In this document: positions 36,350-45,810 of the stretch, in pieces
Numbering within the stretch: position 1 is the stretch's first letter
How the letters are laid out: every line of letters begins with the position of its first letter
Origin: Trichomonas vaginalis G3
Taxonomy: Eukaryota > Parabasalia > Trichomonadida > Trichomonadidae
Direction: 5' to 3'
Assembly: GCF_026262505.1 (NCBI RefSeq)
Contig: NC_067204.1
Span: forward strand, 7,783,797-7,847,796
Length of the DNA stretch: 64,000 nt
The notes under the pieces: generated by a model
Database searches by the model: none
Told to the model about the DNA's origin: nothing
Seen by the model: the letters and a program-made list of their open reading frames with translations, nothing else
Translations under genes and position numbers: made by a program

Positions 36350-37225
36350 ATGACAAGGCTGTCATGCACCAGTGTGTTATAACAGATCGGTTTTATTTGA
36401 AATTTCATAAATTAATAATTATAATAAATTTGATATTCAGAGACGGCGCTACGCGCCTTTTAGCATTCTGGGCACTTACGTGCCCAGAATGCAAGCTTGA
36501 GAAATTTGAAACTTCGTTTCAAATTTCTGCCTTGCTGTTATGCAAAAAGAAAGTCAGTACAAAAAAAATTTTGAAATTGAGAATAAAAATAATATCGTGA
36601 TTTTTTGTGATATATGGATTTTTTAGAAGATTTTAGAGATTGAAGTCTCAATTTATAAAAATTTTTTAAATTGAGAGGAATTTTAATGATATTATTTTAT
36701 TTGATATTTGGATTTTTTAGATGATTTTAGAGATGTCAGTCTCAATTTAAAAAAATTTACAAAAAATGATCGTAAAATAATCGTTTTTGTTCAAATCCTT
36801 TTCATTTCGGGAAATTGAAGTTAAATATCAAAGAGATGGTCTATGCATATGTTAAATCAAATCATTAAAAAGTGTTTTGATGACTTTTTCTAACCGCAAA
36901 TTGTCACTTTTTGATTTTTTACAATTATTATATATCCTATATGCATATAAGATACAAATTAATATTAAAACTCCAAAATCGATTTTTGAGAGAATCAAAT
37001 TTATCACATCTCATCGTTGTTCCGAATTAATATTTTATTTGTAATGTACATATTATCACAATTATATTTATCATATTAAAATTCAAAAATAATTTTTGAG
37101 TTTCAGATCTCCCTAATTTCCCATATAAATATATGTTTATTTTATTAAAAATAGAATGTCCAATTATTGATAAAAATCGATCCGCTTTTCTACCGGTCAA
37201 GCTGTATATATATAGAACCCATCCA

Positions 37226-37296
37226 TGTAAACCTCGATGTCACTTTTGCGACCTCGCTCCGCTCGGTCGCAAAAGTGACATCGAGGTTTACATGAT
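37226..37296. repeat. long hairpin, about 30-bp arms
   Basis: CATGTAAACCTCGATGTCAC and the following TTTTGCGACC are repeated exactly in inverse after an 11-base loop (TCGCTCCGCTC). The arm contains the TGTCACTTTTG motif shared by the ends of other elements in the window. Possibly a very small fold-back MITE. No clear target duplication was identified. Confidence 0.75.
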
Positions 37297-38010
37297 GGAA
37301 AAGAATTTTCATTAAGGGTGCACACGAGAGGATCATGTAAACTTCAGAATTTAGAACCTTATTTTAGGCATTATCTTGGCGAGTAGGGGTAATTTTAGCT
37401 AAAAGTGACACACCCGTGAAGGGTGTGATTACCGATCGGTAATTTCGACAGTTTAGAATTTAAAATTTTTTATGGAACTGTTGCGAGTTTCATAAAGAAT
37501 TTAAGGAATATAAGCAAAGATTTGAATCAAAATCTTAGACCTACGCCGCTCGATTCGCTCGCGGCTTCCGCGAATTACAGATCAGCAAAGATTTGAATCA
37601 AAATCTTCGAACTAAGCCGATCGCTTCGCTCGCGGCTTTCTTTATTATTTTAAATTTGCATATTTCCATCAAAAGTTCATAAGGTAAAAAATTTCGTTTA
37701 TATTATTGCAAAATAAAATCTTCATTATCAAAATAATATTAAATAATAATATAATATAATTTATAAACAACTATTATTTAATAAAGTTTAATTGCCAAGG
37801 TTCATCTAATTTTTTGATTTTTAATGTTTTATGAATTTTATTTATCATGTATATATCTAATGAAGATTATATATGTAGAAGATAAGTACCTTAATATGTA
37901 CGTAAATTTTAATGAAATTTATACAACATTATAAAAATTTATGAATAAAAACTTGATATAAAATAACATTTTATTTTTACTAAGAAAAAAGGTTTTTGAT
38001 AATAAATTTA

Positions 38011-38361
38011 TTTTATTTCGAAAAAGTAGCAATAATCGTAAAAGGTATTGATAGGCTTGCTAAAGTAACTAATTTTAGCTGTCAAATACTTTTGTATTTT
38101 GAAGTAAATTAGTATAAATTTGTTTTTACTTTTATTTCGAAAAAGTAACAATAATCGTAAAAGGGTATTGATAGGCTTGCTAAAGTAACTAATTTTAGCT
38201 GTCAAATACTTTTGTATTTTGAAGTAAATTAGTATAAATTTGTTTTTACTTTTATTTCGAAAAAGTAACAATAATCGTAAAAGGGTATTGATAGGCTTGC
38301 TAAAGTAACTAATTTTAGCTGTCAAATACTTTTGTATTTTGAAGTAAATTAGTATAAATTT
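38011..38361. repeat. three tandem copies of a 120-bp repeat
   Basis: Units at 38011-38129, 38130-38249 and 38250-38361. Units two and three appear identical; unit one differs by a base or two and is one base shorter. Each begins TTTTATTTCGAAAAAGTA. Because the period is a multiple of three it creates a spurious open frame on the minus strand. Confidence 0.9.
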
Positions 38362-38403
38362 GATATTATTTTAACTCCCTTTGAAAACCTCAATTTTCCA
38401 TAC

Positions 38404-38465
38404 AGAGGGAACGGGAATAGCATCCAATATTCCCTGAGAATGGTTGCGCATTCTCAGTTCCCTCT
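38404..38465. repeat. three-way palindrome (cloverleaf/cruciform)
   Basis: Outer stem AGAGGGAAC/GTTCCCTCT (38404-38412 with 38457-38465; a few more pairs outside). It encloses two hairpins: GGGAATA/TATTCCC (38413-38434) and TGAGAATG/CATTCTCA (38435-38456). All three stems are perfect and directly abut. It lies between the tandem repeats and the right TIR of the nested element. Confidence 0.85.
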
Positions 38466-39231
38466 ATATTTCGAACGAAGCTCTCATCGGTCTTTTTTTT
38501 TAATACTAAACGTTTTTTTTCCTGTCACTTTTAGCTAAAATTTGGGTTTGCCTTTTACCTATTTAGGCTCGAAAAGCAAAAAATATCAAAAAATACAACT
38601 TGACTCCATTATGACCCTTTCATGGAGGTAGTTTTTATCCGCTAGTATTTTCCCTTTGAATCTCTTTACAATTCGAAATCAAATTCAAATCTCAGTAGAA
38701 GAAAGGAAGAATCGACTTACTACGGTTGTAATACGAATAAATACATATATTTAATTATTTTTATTTACATAATAATTGTTTGAAGCTCATATTCCATCAA
38801 ATTTTTAAATAAAAACATTAAAATGTTGAAAATGTTCATATATTTTAATAGGGTTTTGGCACTTTATTGAGGAATTACTACATACATAGTCGAACTGAAC
38901 TTGATATTTTGAAATTTAAATTATTTATCAAAATTAAAATTTAACTTGAAATTTATAATTATTTAGTCATATTTTGCATAATTCTAAGTAGATTTTGTAA
39001 AAAATCAAGAAAGAAAAATTTTAACGTGCTTTATTTTTTCTTTTTATAATAATACATATTATTATATAATTAACATATTCATAATGTTTCACCCTTTCAA
39101 AAATATAATCCTCCTCCTCTCAAATAAACGTACATACAGGTGGCCTCTTTTTTCAAAAAATTAAAATTTGAAATTTTGGGCTCAAATATTAGAGATTTTT
39201 TCAACCTTCAACGATATATGTTGTCTATATC

Positions 39232-39864
39232 TGTTGTAAACAGAAATTCATCAAAAGTGACACCTCAGAAAAGCTAAAATATTGAATTTTTGGAACTTTT
39301 GATAGAGCACGTTTTTAAATATTAATTAAAGTAAATGTATATTTTGTAAAGATTCTTTTTAATAAAAAAATAAAATTTTGAAGAAGAACACAAAATCTTC
39401 TGAAAAATAATATCACATAAACTCATATTATTTTCTAATATATAACTATTTTTATATAAAATCAAATTCAATGATCTTAAAAGCGAAGGATAAACCTCAA
39501 AATTTACGAATATAATGAGTGGGAATATAATGCTTATCTATCATAAAACCATATGAAATATTCCCACTCATTATATTCGTAAATTTTGAGGTTTATCCTT
39601 CGCTTTTAAGATCATTGAATTTGATTTTTATATAAAATAGTTATATATTAGAAAATAATATGAGTTTATGTGATATTATTTTTCAGAAGATTTCATTCTA
39701 TATGCCTATGAAAAGTACTCTCAAAACCAACTTTTTCCTAATTATAATTAAATCTAGAATATTGTATTATGCTTAGTATTATTTCATTTTTCTCATTCAA
39801 TTTAGAATTTACAAATGTCAAAAAATTGAGAGCTGTCACTTTTGATGAATTTCTGTTTATTACA
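39232..39864. mobile_element. fold-back element F2, 633 bp
   Basis: Same ends and same subterminal segments as F1 but in the opposite orientation. The palindromic arms are cut short (only about 150 bases each) and the F1 centre is absent, so F2 is an internally deleted relative. It sits in family A copy 2, where about 85 bases of the target are missing on its right side. No target duplication is visible. Confidence 0.8.
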
Positions 39865-41335
39865 GAAAAAAATTCTTAAAATTCAAAAATCCTTAATTCC
39901 TGAGGATTTTGGAAAAAAGTTTTTACATGAACATGTGTATATTATATGAAGTATATTGATAAGGTAAAAATCAAATTTTATTGCATATTCATCGAGAAAA
40001 TAAACTAACGAACCCCTCAAAATTGAGAGGGTAATCCTCCTCCTCTCAAATAAACGTACATACGGGCGCACCCTTAAGGGTGCGCCCGGGAGGATCATGT
40101 AAACTTCAGAATTTAGAACCTTAATTTTTAAGCAATTACTTGGTACCTAAATAGGTAGTAAAACTCTAAAAATATCAAAAAGTACAACTTGGCTCCATAA
40201 TAATCCTGTCATGGTGGCAGTTTGTATTCCCTAGTATTTTCCTCTTGAATCTCTTTTTCTGTCGAAATTAAATTCAAATCTCAGAAGTAGAAGTGAATAA
40301 TCGACTTATTGCTGCTATTATACGAATAAACAAATCCATTATATTATTTTTATTTACATAATATCTGTTTGAAGTTCATAATTCTATAAATTTTTCTTCA
40401 AAAACATTGCAATCTTGATAGTTTTGATACTGTTTAATATGTTTTTGGCACCTTATTTAGTAATTACAACGTATCGAGTCGATCTGAACTTAATTTTCGG
40501 AAATTTAAAATATTTATCATAAGTAAAATCTGATTTGAAATTTATGTTTAATTACTATATTTTGCATAATCCTAAGTAGCTTTTGTAAAAATTCATCAAA
40601 AAAATTTTAACGTGCTTTAATTTTTATTTTTTAAAAATAATACATATTATATAACTAGAATATTTACAAATTTTACTGCTTTCAAAAATTTAATCCTCCT
40701 CCTCTCAAATAAACGTACATCCGGGTGGCCTGTTTTTTGCAAAAAATAAAATTTCATTTTTTTATGCTTAAAAAGTCAGAATTTTTATTTGCTTCTGGGA
40801 TATATGATGGCTATATCAGACGCCCATTCTTTTTGATACTCAACATTAAACATAAAACTTAGCCGTTAAGGGTGCCCTATAGACGATAGACCACCCTCAG
40901 AAAAGCACTTTTAAGGTTATTTCTGTTAAGCTTTTATCTCGTTCAAGAGAGAGATTTTTTGAACTTTACCATATCATAATGCTTAGTTATATTATGACCA
41001 ATCTCTACGATTTTGAAGATTTAAATTACGTTGAGAATTCATCGATTTTGTGATTTTTTGATTTTTTTTCGAGTTTTTTTGATTTTTTCAAAAAAATAAA
41101 AAAGAAAGAAAATAAGGAAGGCATATAGTGTTTTCATTAAAAACAATTATTACAGTAAACAATGTCGCCAATTATTGGTTTTTTGAAATAATAAATTTGA
41201 AAAATGAAATATTGAGCATATATTCTACCCAATATCAATTGACTGATTAAATATAATATATATCTTTGCTTTATTCACTTTGATTACTTTTGTATTAAAA
41301 AAACCGTAAAATTTGGCGGGATTTTAGCTCTTCCT

Positions 41336-41545
41336 ATGGAGTATTCTATTCCAATCATGGAAGGATACACAATTGAAGAGATATTAATAACATATAAAGC
41401 TGATGACTGCCAAAAAAGGGTCTATCATCGAACTGTTTATTCAAATAAGAAACCTTTTTCGCATTTCATTAATCTAAACCAGCTTAATTCAAAACAAGAT
41501 CATTCACAATCAAATGTTAAGGAAGAAACAATATTCAACGTTTAA
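41336..41545 (+). CDS. short frame at the transposase 5' end
   Basis: A 69-codon frame beginning MEYSIPIMEGYTIEEILITY just inside the transposon's coding zone. It overlaps the main transposase frame by about 30 bases in the frame one base apart. It may be the N-terminal part of the transposase (a DNA-binding region would be expected there), now separated by a frameshift, or translated separately. No zinc-finger or THAP pattern is visible. The composition (KRVYHRTVYSNKKPFSHF) is protein-like. Confidence 0.45.
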   Translation: MEYSIPIMEGYTIEEILITYKADDCQKRVYHRTVYSNKKPFSHFINLNQLNSKQDHSQSNVKEETIFNV

Positions 41546-43832
41546 GCCTGGAGTTCCGTATAGTGACGTTGTCAAGAATCTTCATACTTACATTTCTCTT
41601 ATATCTGGTGCAGGATTTTCAAAACACATCGAATTGGCATCACTCCTAAACTTTCATTGCCCAACAGAAACTACATTACGTGCGCATCTAAAGAGCATAT
41701 TGCCAGATCTTGAGAAAGTTGCAACAGCAAGTTGTGAAGCTAATATACAAGAAATTCTTAAACATGATTCAGAATACAAATTTAATGTTTCATTAGATTG
41801 CGCATGGAGTTCTAAGCGCGATGCTTTACATGCCGTCATTACGCTTATAGATATAAATACAAACAAAATATTAGATTTTAGAATAGTTTCAAGGCATCCA
41901 GAATTAATAAAATTCAAAAGTCCCAAAATTTTGGTTGAACCAAAAATTTCACCAGGATTAATGGAAAGCTATGCATTACGTGATATGTTGAAATCTGATT
42001 TATGGAAAAAAATAAAAGTTTTTTGTTCAGATGGTGATGTTAAAGATTCAACAATGATAGAGAATTCTGGTGCACAATTATCACATGTAAGAGATCCAAA
42101 TCATGTGATAAAATCAGCATTTTCAAAAATTGTCACTAAATATCCTAAATTTGAAAAAATATTTAGGATCCTTTTTGCATGCCCAACATTAAAACCAGAG
42201 CAAAAGGTTCAGAGATGGATGGGATTAATTAATAGATATCCAGGAGAATCACCAGAGCATATCGAAAAAAGAGAAATTATTACAAATATTGCTCCATTGT
42301 TTCTAAGAATCAGCAAACAATATCATACAAATTTCAACGAAGCTTTCAATTCATTGAAAGCCCATTTAGTCCCAAAAAATCTTCGTTGGATTATTGGATT
42401 TCCAGCCAGAATTTTTGTTTCTGTATTTGCGTATAATGAAGACAATTGGAAGACAAAACTAAGAAGATTAATGGGTATAGATGATTCTTATTTTGATGAA
42501 GATATTTTACAAGTTATATTAAATTTCGAAAATAAATCCGATTATGACCATATCAGAAGAACTTCGGAAAACTACAGAAATCATAACAGATGCGTTCATT
42601 ACATTCCAGATGAAATTGACCCAGAATTCGCTGACTTAGTTCCTCATAAACCGTCAAAAGATGGATCCAGATCCGAAAAAATTGAATACACTGACGATGA
42701 GGATCCGCCAGCGGATGAAGAACCGTCAGAATCTGAAAATCTTTCACTTCCAACAGATTATCCAAAATTCAACAAAAAATCTATATTTGGTTCCGATATC
42801 AAAGTACCACCAGATTGGAAAAGGTTTTCATTTTTCTTCAAGGCGAAGGAAATTCCAGATGATCCTCAAGAATTCCAAAATTTATTATCCAAATTTAAAC
42901 AAGATCTTTATAATACGTACTCGTCTTTAATTCGTATTAATGAAGAAAACATCTCGGCTGTTGCAGTTTACGATTCTCAGCAAGCAAAAGAAATTATGAA
43001 TTCAGCTTTTACTGATTTTCATAACTTTGAGAAAATTAAGATAAACGCAATCAATTATCTTAACGTCCTCAGCCACAATCCACCATCTCTTGAAATGATA
43101 GCAGATTTTCATCCTGATTTGATACAACTTCCACAGACACTCAGAAAAACTCATGATAAGCCTAAAAAACAAAAGCTTGGTATCAAGCTTGGAAAAAATC
43201 TCAGTTTTCTTGCCGTTATTGTTCAACTTATTACATTTCGACCATTAATGCACAAACTATTTGACGAATTATTCTCTAATCCCAATGAGCAACAGTTAAT
43301 ATACAAAGAAATATTATCGCTCACAAATCGGAACTTTTCGGAAAATGCAGATGTTACTTATCTGTATCACCTGTACTCGAAACGGCAAAAGATACATCAA
43401 GCTGATCCAATTGATGCTTTCAAACAATTACAAGAATCGCTTGCATGTGAAGCTAGGCAACTAGATCTTATTGATTATTTCAAAAAATTCTGCTGGGGAT
43501 TTACAGATAAAATTGACATTCCTCTTGTTAATAATAACGAACTTCAAGTTACTCCTACTTTTTCAGATTATCTTTTTATTGATGTTGCTGTTTTTACGTT
43601 TCCATTGGATGATTACACATGGAATAACAATCCAGCTGTAAAATCCAAACTAGTAGCCATAATAACTTATCACAGTCGACAATATAATATTATTATTTTG
43701 GACGAAAACATCAATTCATGGATTCTCTTTTGTAATACCAAAATATCTTACATTCGTGATGAGGAATTGGCGAATAATTTAAACAAAGGCGCATATAATA
43801 CACCGAAATATTTGATTTTCGAAAAAAATTAG
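41514..43832 (+). CDS. Kolobok-like transposase with USP-like C-terminus
   Basis: A 772-residue DDE transposase. D95 lies in FNVSLDCAWSSKRDALHAVI, D173/D175 in KVFCSDGDVKD, followed by HVRDPNH, and E276 in HTNFNEAFNSLKAHLVPK. This spacing and context match Kolobok transposases. An acidic linker (about 387-410) separates a second region. There, LGIKLGKNLSFLAVIVQ (555-571), DPIDAFKQLQESL (631-643) and KLVAIITYH with SWILFCNTKISYI (712-747) follow the order of ubiquitin-specific protease boxes (GNTCYxNSxLQ; DAxEFLxxLLD; YxLxAVIxH...WxxFND). The catalytic Cys is Ser564 and the GHY His is not seen, so this would be an inactive fold. The transposase call is good; the USP-like part is tentative. Confidence 0.7.
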   Translation: MLRKKQYSTFKPGVPYSDVVKNLHTYISLISGAGFSKHIELASLLNFHCPTETTLRAHLKSILPDLEKVATASCEANIQEILKHDSEYKFNVSLDCAWSSKRDALHAVITLIDINTNKILDFRIVSRHPELIKFKSPKILVEPKISPGLMESYALRDMLKSDLWKKIKVFCSDGDVKDSTMIENSGAQLSHVRDPNHVIKSAFSKIVTKYPKFEKIFRILFACPTLKPEQKVQRWMGLINRYPGESPEHIEKREIITNIAPLFLRISKQYHTNFNEAFNSLKAHLVPKNLRWIIGFPARIFVSVFAYNEDNWKTKLRRLMGIDDSYFDEDILQVILNFENKSDYDHIRRTSENYRNHNRCVHYIPDEIDPEFADLVPHKPSKDGSRSEKIEYTDDEDPPADEEPSESENLSLPTDYPKFNKKSIFGSDIKVPPDWKRFSFFFKAKEIPDDPQEFQNLLSKFKQDLYNTYSSLIRINEENISAVAVYDSQQAKEIMNSAFTDFHNFEKIKINAINYLNVLSHNPPSLEMIADFHPDLIQLPQTLRKTHDKPKKQKLGIKLGKNLSFLAVIVQLITFRPLMHKLFDELFSNPNEQQLIYKEILSLTNRNFSENADVTYLYHLYSKRQKIHQADPIDAFKQLQESLACEARQLDLIDYFKKFCWGFTDKIDIPLVNNNELQVTPTFSDYLFIDVAVFTFPLDDYTWNNNPAVKSKLVAIITYHSRQYNIIILDENINSWILFCNTKISYIRDEELANNLNKGAYNTPKYLIFEKN

Positions 43833-44625
43833 GTTTTTCAAAAATTAAATCTTTCATTTGTAATGTATGAATAAAATGTATGTATTTGATATAATTGATA
43901 CATTCGAAATTTTTATTCTGAAAAAAATAATAAACAATTTTTGGCTTTTGTGATCTGATAATCTGTAAGAATAAATACCGACAAATTTTATTAATATTCA
44001 TCGTAAAAGTATTCGGCTCTTAATGTAAATAAGGAATATTTTTTTTCAAAGGTTGCTTTTGAAGACTCTTTTATCAAGTAGCTGCATTTATTCATTGATA
44101 AGAAAGTATGCTGTACCAAAAATCGATAATTCACCACATTAACGGCCAATTTTGTTTTGCATTTCGACAAAAAAGCTCCTTTTATATAACATTACTGGGC
44201 GAAAATTAGAGTATCTACGATGACAAAACAAAATACATCAACTTGATTTTTTGCCGAGAAAAATGTTTTTGGAGGTACCAAAATAGGTCTCGAAAAGCAT
44301 TGGTTTATTTAAGGTTATTTTTTCTGAGGGGGAGCTATCGTCTATAGGGCACCCTTAAGGCTCTTCTGAAAATATTTTTTTTCGAAAAATTTGCGAAAAA
44401 AATCAAAAAATTTAAAAATCCCCGAATCTGCAGGGATTTTAAAAAATTCTTTTTAGTAAAACTTAAGGATATTGTATCAGATATATTGGTATGGGCAAAT
44501 TCAATTTTAATACAATATTCATCGAGATATTGCGCTAACGAAGCATTCAAAATTGAGAGGGTAATCCTCCTACTCTCAAATAAACGTACATGCGGGTGCA
44601 CCCTTAACGATAAAAAAACTTTTCA

Positions 44626-45810
44626 ATGAGTCAGGGAATTGTTCTGAACTACGAATATATTGGCTCACATATCAAAAAATATATTGAAGAGAATAATCTC
44701 TTTAGCACATTCGAAGTAGAAGATATCAAATCAATCATGAAATTCGCGAATTTAACACCTGATGACTTCAATTCTCTTCTTGCGCAATCTCATTCTGTAA
44801 TTTCAGCACGAAAATTGTTTACCTGCACTCAAAACGCAAATATTTCAATAAACAACTTACAAGATGCCGTTTCAACACTTAAATCAGTTCAAAAGTACAT
44901 GAAGATGCGAATATTCAAAGGAATTATTGGCATTTTAGAACAATTACAAAAGGATCAATCCATTACAACAAATAAAATCGAAAAACTTCAAGCAGATTTA
45001 AATCGGATTCAAAAAGAAAAAGAAAACGTTGAGAAAAAAATGCAAATTCTTCACTCTCAACTCAAAGAGAAAGAAGAAAACGAATTCCCAAAAGAATTTC
45101 TTTCGAAAATTTCCGAACTTAAAAATTCTAAAGATTGCTTAACAATCTACTACTTCTTTGACGAAATTTCAAAAAAAGGAAATCAAAAAATGATGCAAAA
45201 AGCATGCCAAGAAGAACTTTGGAAAAAACAAGAAGATAGATATGATGGTAAAAATGTACTTCATTATGCATCTTATGAAGGAAATCTGAGACTTGTTAAA
45301 TCTCTCATTAAATGTGGCTGTGACAAAGAAATCAAGAGCAGAAGAGGTTTTACGGCTCTATACTGTGCATCAGAATTGGGCCGTCTTGAAGTCATTAAAT
45401 ATCTTATCTCAGTTGGATGTAATAAAGAACCAAAGACTTCTAATGGATATACTCCACTCATATGGGCATCAATAAATTGTCAACTTGATACTGTTAAATA
45501 TTTTATCTCCATGGGAGCTGATAAAGAAGCAACCACTAGTGAAGGATATACTCCACTCATTTTTGCATCAGAATATGGCCGTCTTGAAGTTGTTAAATAT
45601 CTTATCTCAATTGGAGCTAATAAAGAAGCAAAGACTAATGATGGATCTACTTCACTCTTTAAAGCATCACAATGGGGCCATCTTGAGGTTGTTAAATATC
45701 TTATCTCAGTCGGAGCTAATAAAGAAGCAAAGACTAATAAAGGATATACAGTACTTGATACTACGCATGAAGAAGTAAAAGAATATTTATTATCAATTGC
45801 AAGAAAATAA
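44626..45810 (+). CDS. ankyrin-repeat protein with coiled-coil N-terminus
   Basis: A 394-residue protein. The N-terminal helical domain (about 1-100, the conserved start of one Trichomonas ankyrin subfamily) is followed by a coiled coil (about 105-155, EKLQADLNRIQKEKENVEKK). Then come five to six ankyrin repeats (about 205-380) of the type NGYTPLIWAS followed by VKYLISVGANKEAKT. Partner unknown; these genes are numbered in hundreds in T. vaginalis. ATG at 44626. Only TTAA plus 18 bases separate it from the end of repeat A copy 3, so its native promoter is displaced by 4.5 kb or replaced. Confidence 0.88.
   Translation: MSQGIVLNYEYIGSHIKKYIEENNLFSTFEVEDIKSIMKFANLTPDDFNSLLAQSHSVISARKLFTCTQNANISINNLQDAVSTLKSVQKYMKMRIFKGIIGILEQLQKDQSITTNKIEKLQADLNRIQKEKENVEKKMQILHSQLKEKEENEFPKEFLSKISELKNSKDCLTIYYFFDEISKKGNQKMMQKACQEELWKKQEDRYDGKNVLHYASYEGNLRLVKSLIKCGCDKEIKSRRGFTALYCASELGRLEVIKYLISVGCNKEPKTSNGYTPLIWASINCQLDTVKYFISMGADKEATTSEGYTPLIFASEYGRLEVVKYLISIGANKEAKTNDGSTSLFKASQWGHLEVVKYLISVGANKEAKTNKGYTVLDTTHEEVKEYLLSIARK

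Larger units (their letters stand above)
35993..37311. other. non-coding transposon-derived region rich in hairpins
   Basis: No gene is supported. 36011-36098 resembles 46242-46378 (a diverged repeat R around CAGTGTGAAGAT and CTCAGG-GGC). It holds a run of perfect short hairpins (36078-36092, 36129-36155, 36315-36349, 36445-36457, 36463-36492, 36501-36527) and an imperfect direct duplication of GATTTTAGAGAT-type sequence (about 36610-36660 and 36700-36755). A 30-bp-arm hairpin with 11-base loop lies at about 37226-37296. Confidence 0.6.
37394..38547. mobile_element. TIR element of about 1.15 kb nested in family A
   Basis: Bounded by AATTTTAGCTAAAAGTGACA (37393-37412) and its complement TGTCACTTTTAGCTAAAATT (38524-38543). 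The interior is non-coding and carries hairpins (CACACCC/GGGTGTG and the 16-base palindrome ATTACCGATCGGTAAT near 37411-37443), two direct copies of AAAGATTTGAATCAAAATCTT-like sequence (about 37515 and 37585), three 120-base tandem repeats and a three-way palindrome. Absence of this block from copy 3 of family A supports insertion. No clear target duplication was seen. Family unassigned. Confidence 0.6.
37316..40073. mobile_element. TTAA-type repeat family A, copy 2 (with nested insertions)
   Basis: Left end GGGTGCACACG after TTAA (37312-37315); right end CGGGCGCACCC before TTAA (40074-40077). The ends are inverted repeats of about 11 bases. Its own sequence is 37316-37393, 38548-39231 and 39865-40073. 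The gaps are a TIR element (37394-38547) and fold-back element F2. About 85 bases next to F2, present in copy 1, are missing. No coding capacity. Confidence 0.75.
40870..44354 (+). mobile_element. Kolobok-type DNA transposon, 3485 bp
   Basis: Terminal inverted repeats of 35 bases with three mismatches, starting GGGTGCCCTATAGACGATAG. The element is flanked by TTAA on both sides (40866-40869 and 44355-44358), with the single-TTAA empty site visible in family A copy 1. TTAA target, GGG-ends and a DDE transposase with a Kolobok-like core (see 41514) support the family. The transposase gene fills the middle. A promoter must lie in the 470-base left region. The ends are well preserved, so the insertion is not old. 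Confidence 0.8.
40078..44603. mobile_element. TTAA-type repeat family A, copy 3 (host of the Kolobok)
   Basis: Starts GGGTGCGCCCG just after TTAA 40074-40077, which it shares with copy 2. It ends CGGGTGCACCC before TTAA 44604-44607. Its own sequence (40078-40869 and 44355-44603, about 1.04 kb) is more diverged from copies 1 and 2 than they are from each other. Copy 1 shows the empty site GCCGTTAAGGCT where the Kolobok entered. The right end lies 18 bases upstream of the ankyrin start at 44626. Confidence 0.75.

Noticed and set aside
38008-38325. 105-codon minus-strand frame with repeated units
   Set aside because: Produced by three 120-base tandem repeats; no protein-like features.
38011-38361. 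CRISPR-like array
   Set aside because: Three contiguous identical units without spacers in a eukaryotic sequence; a plain tandem repeat.
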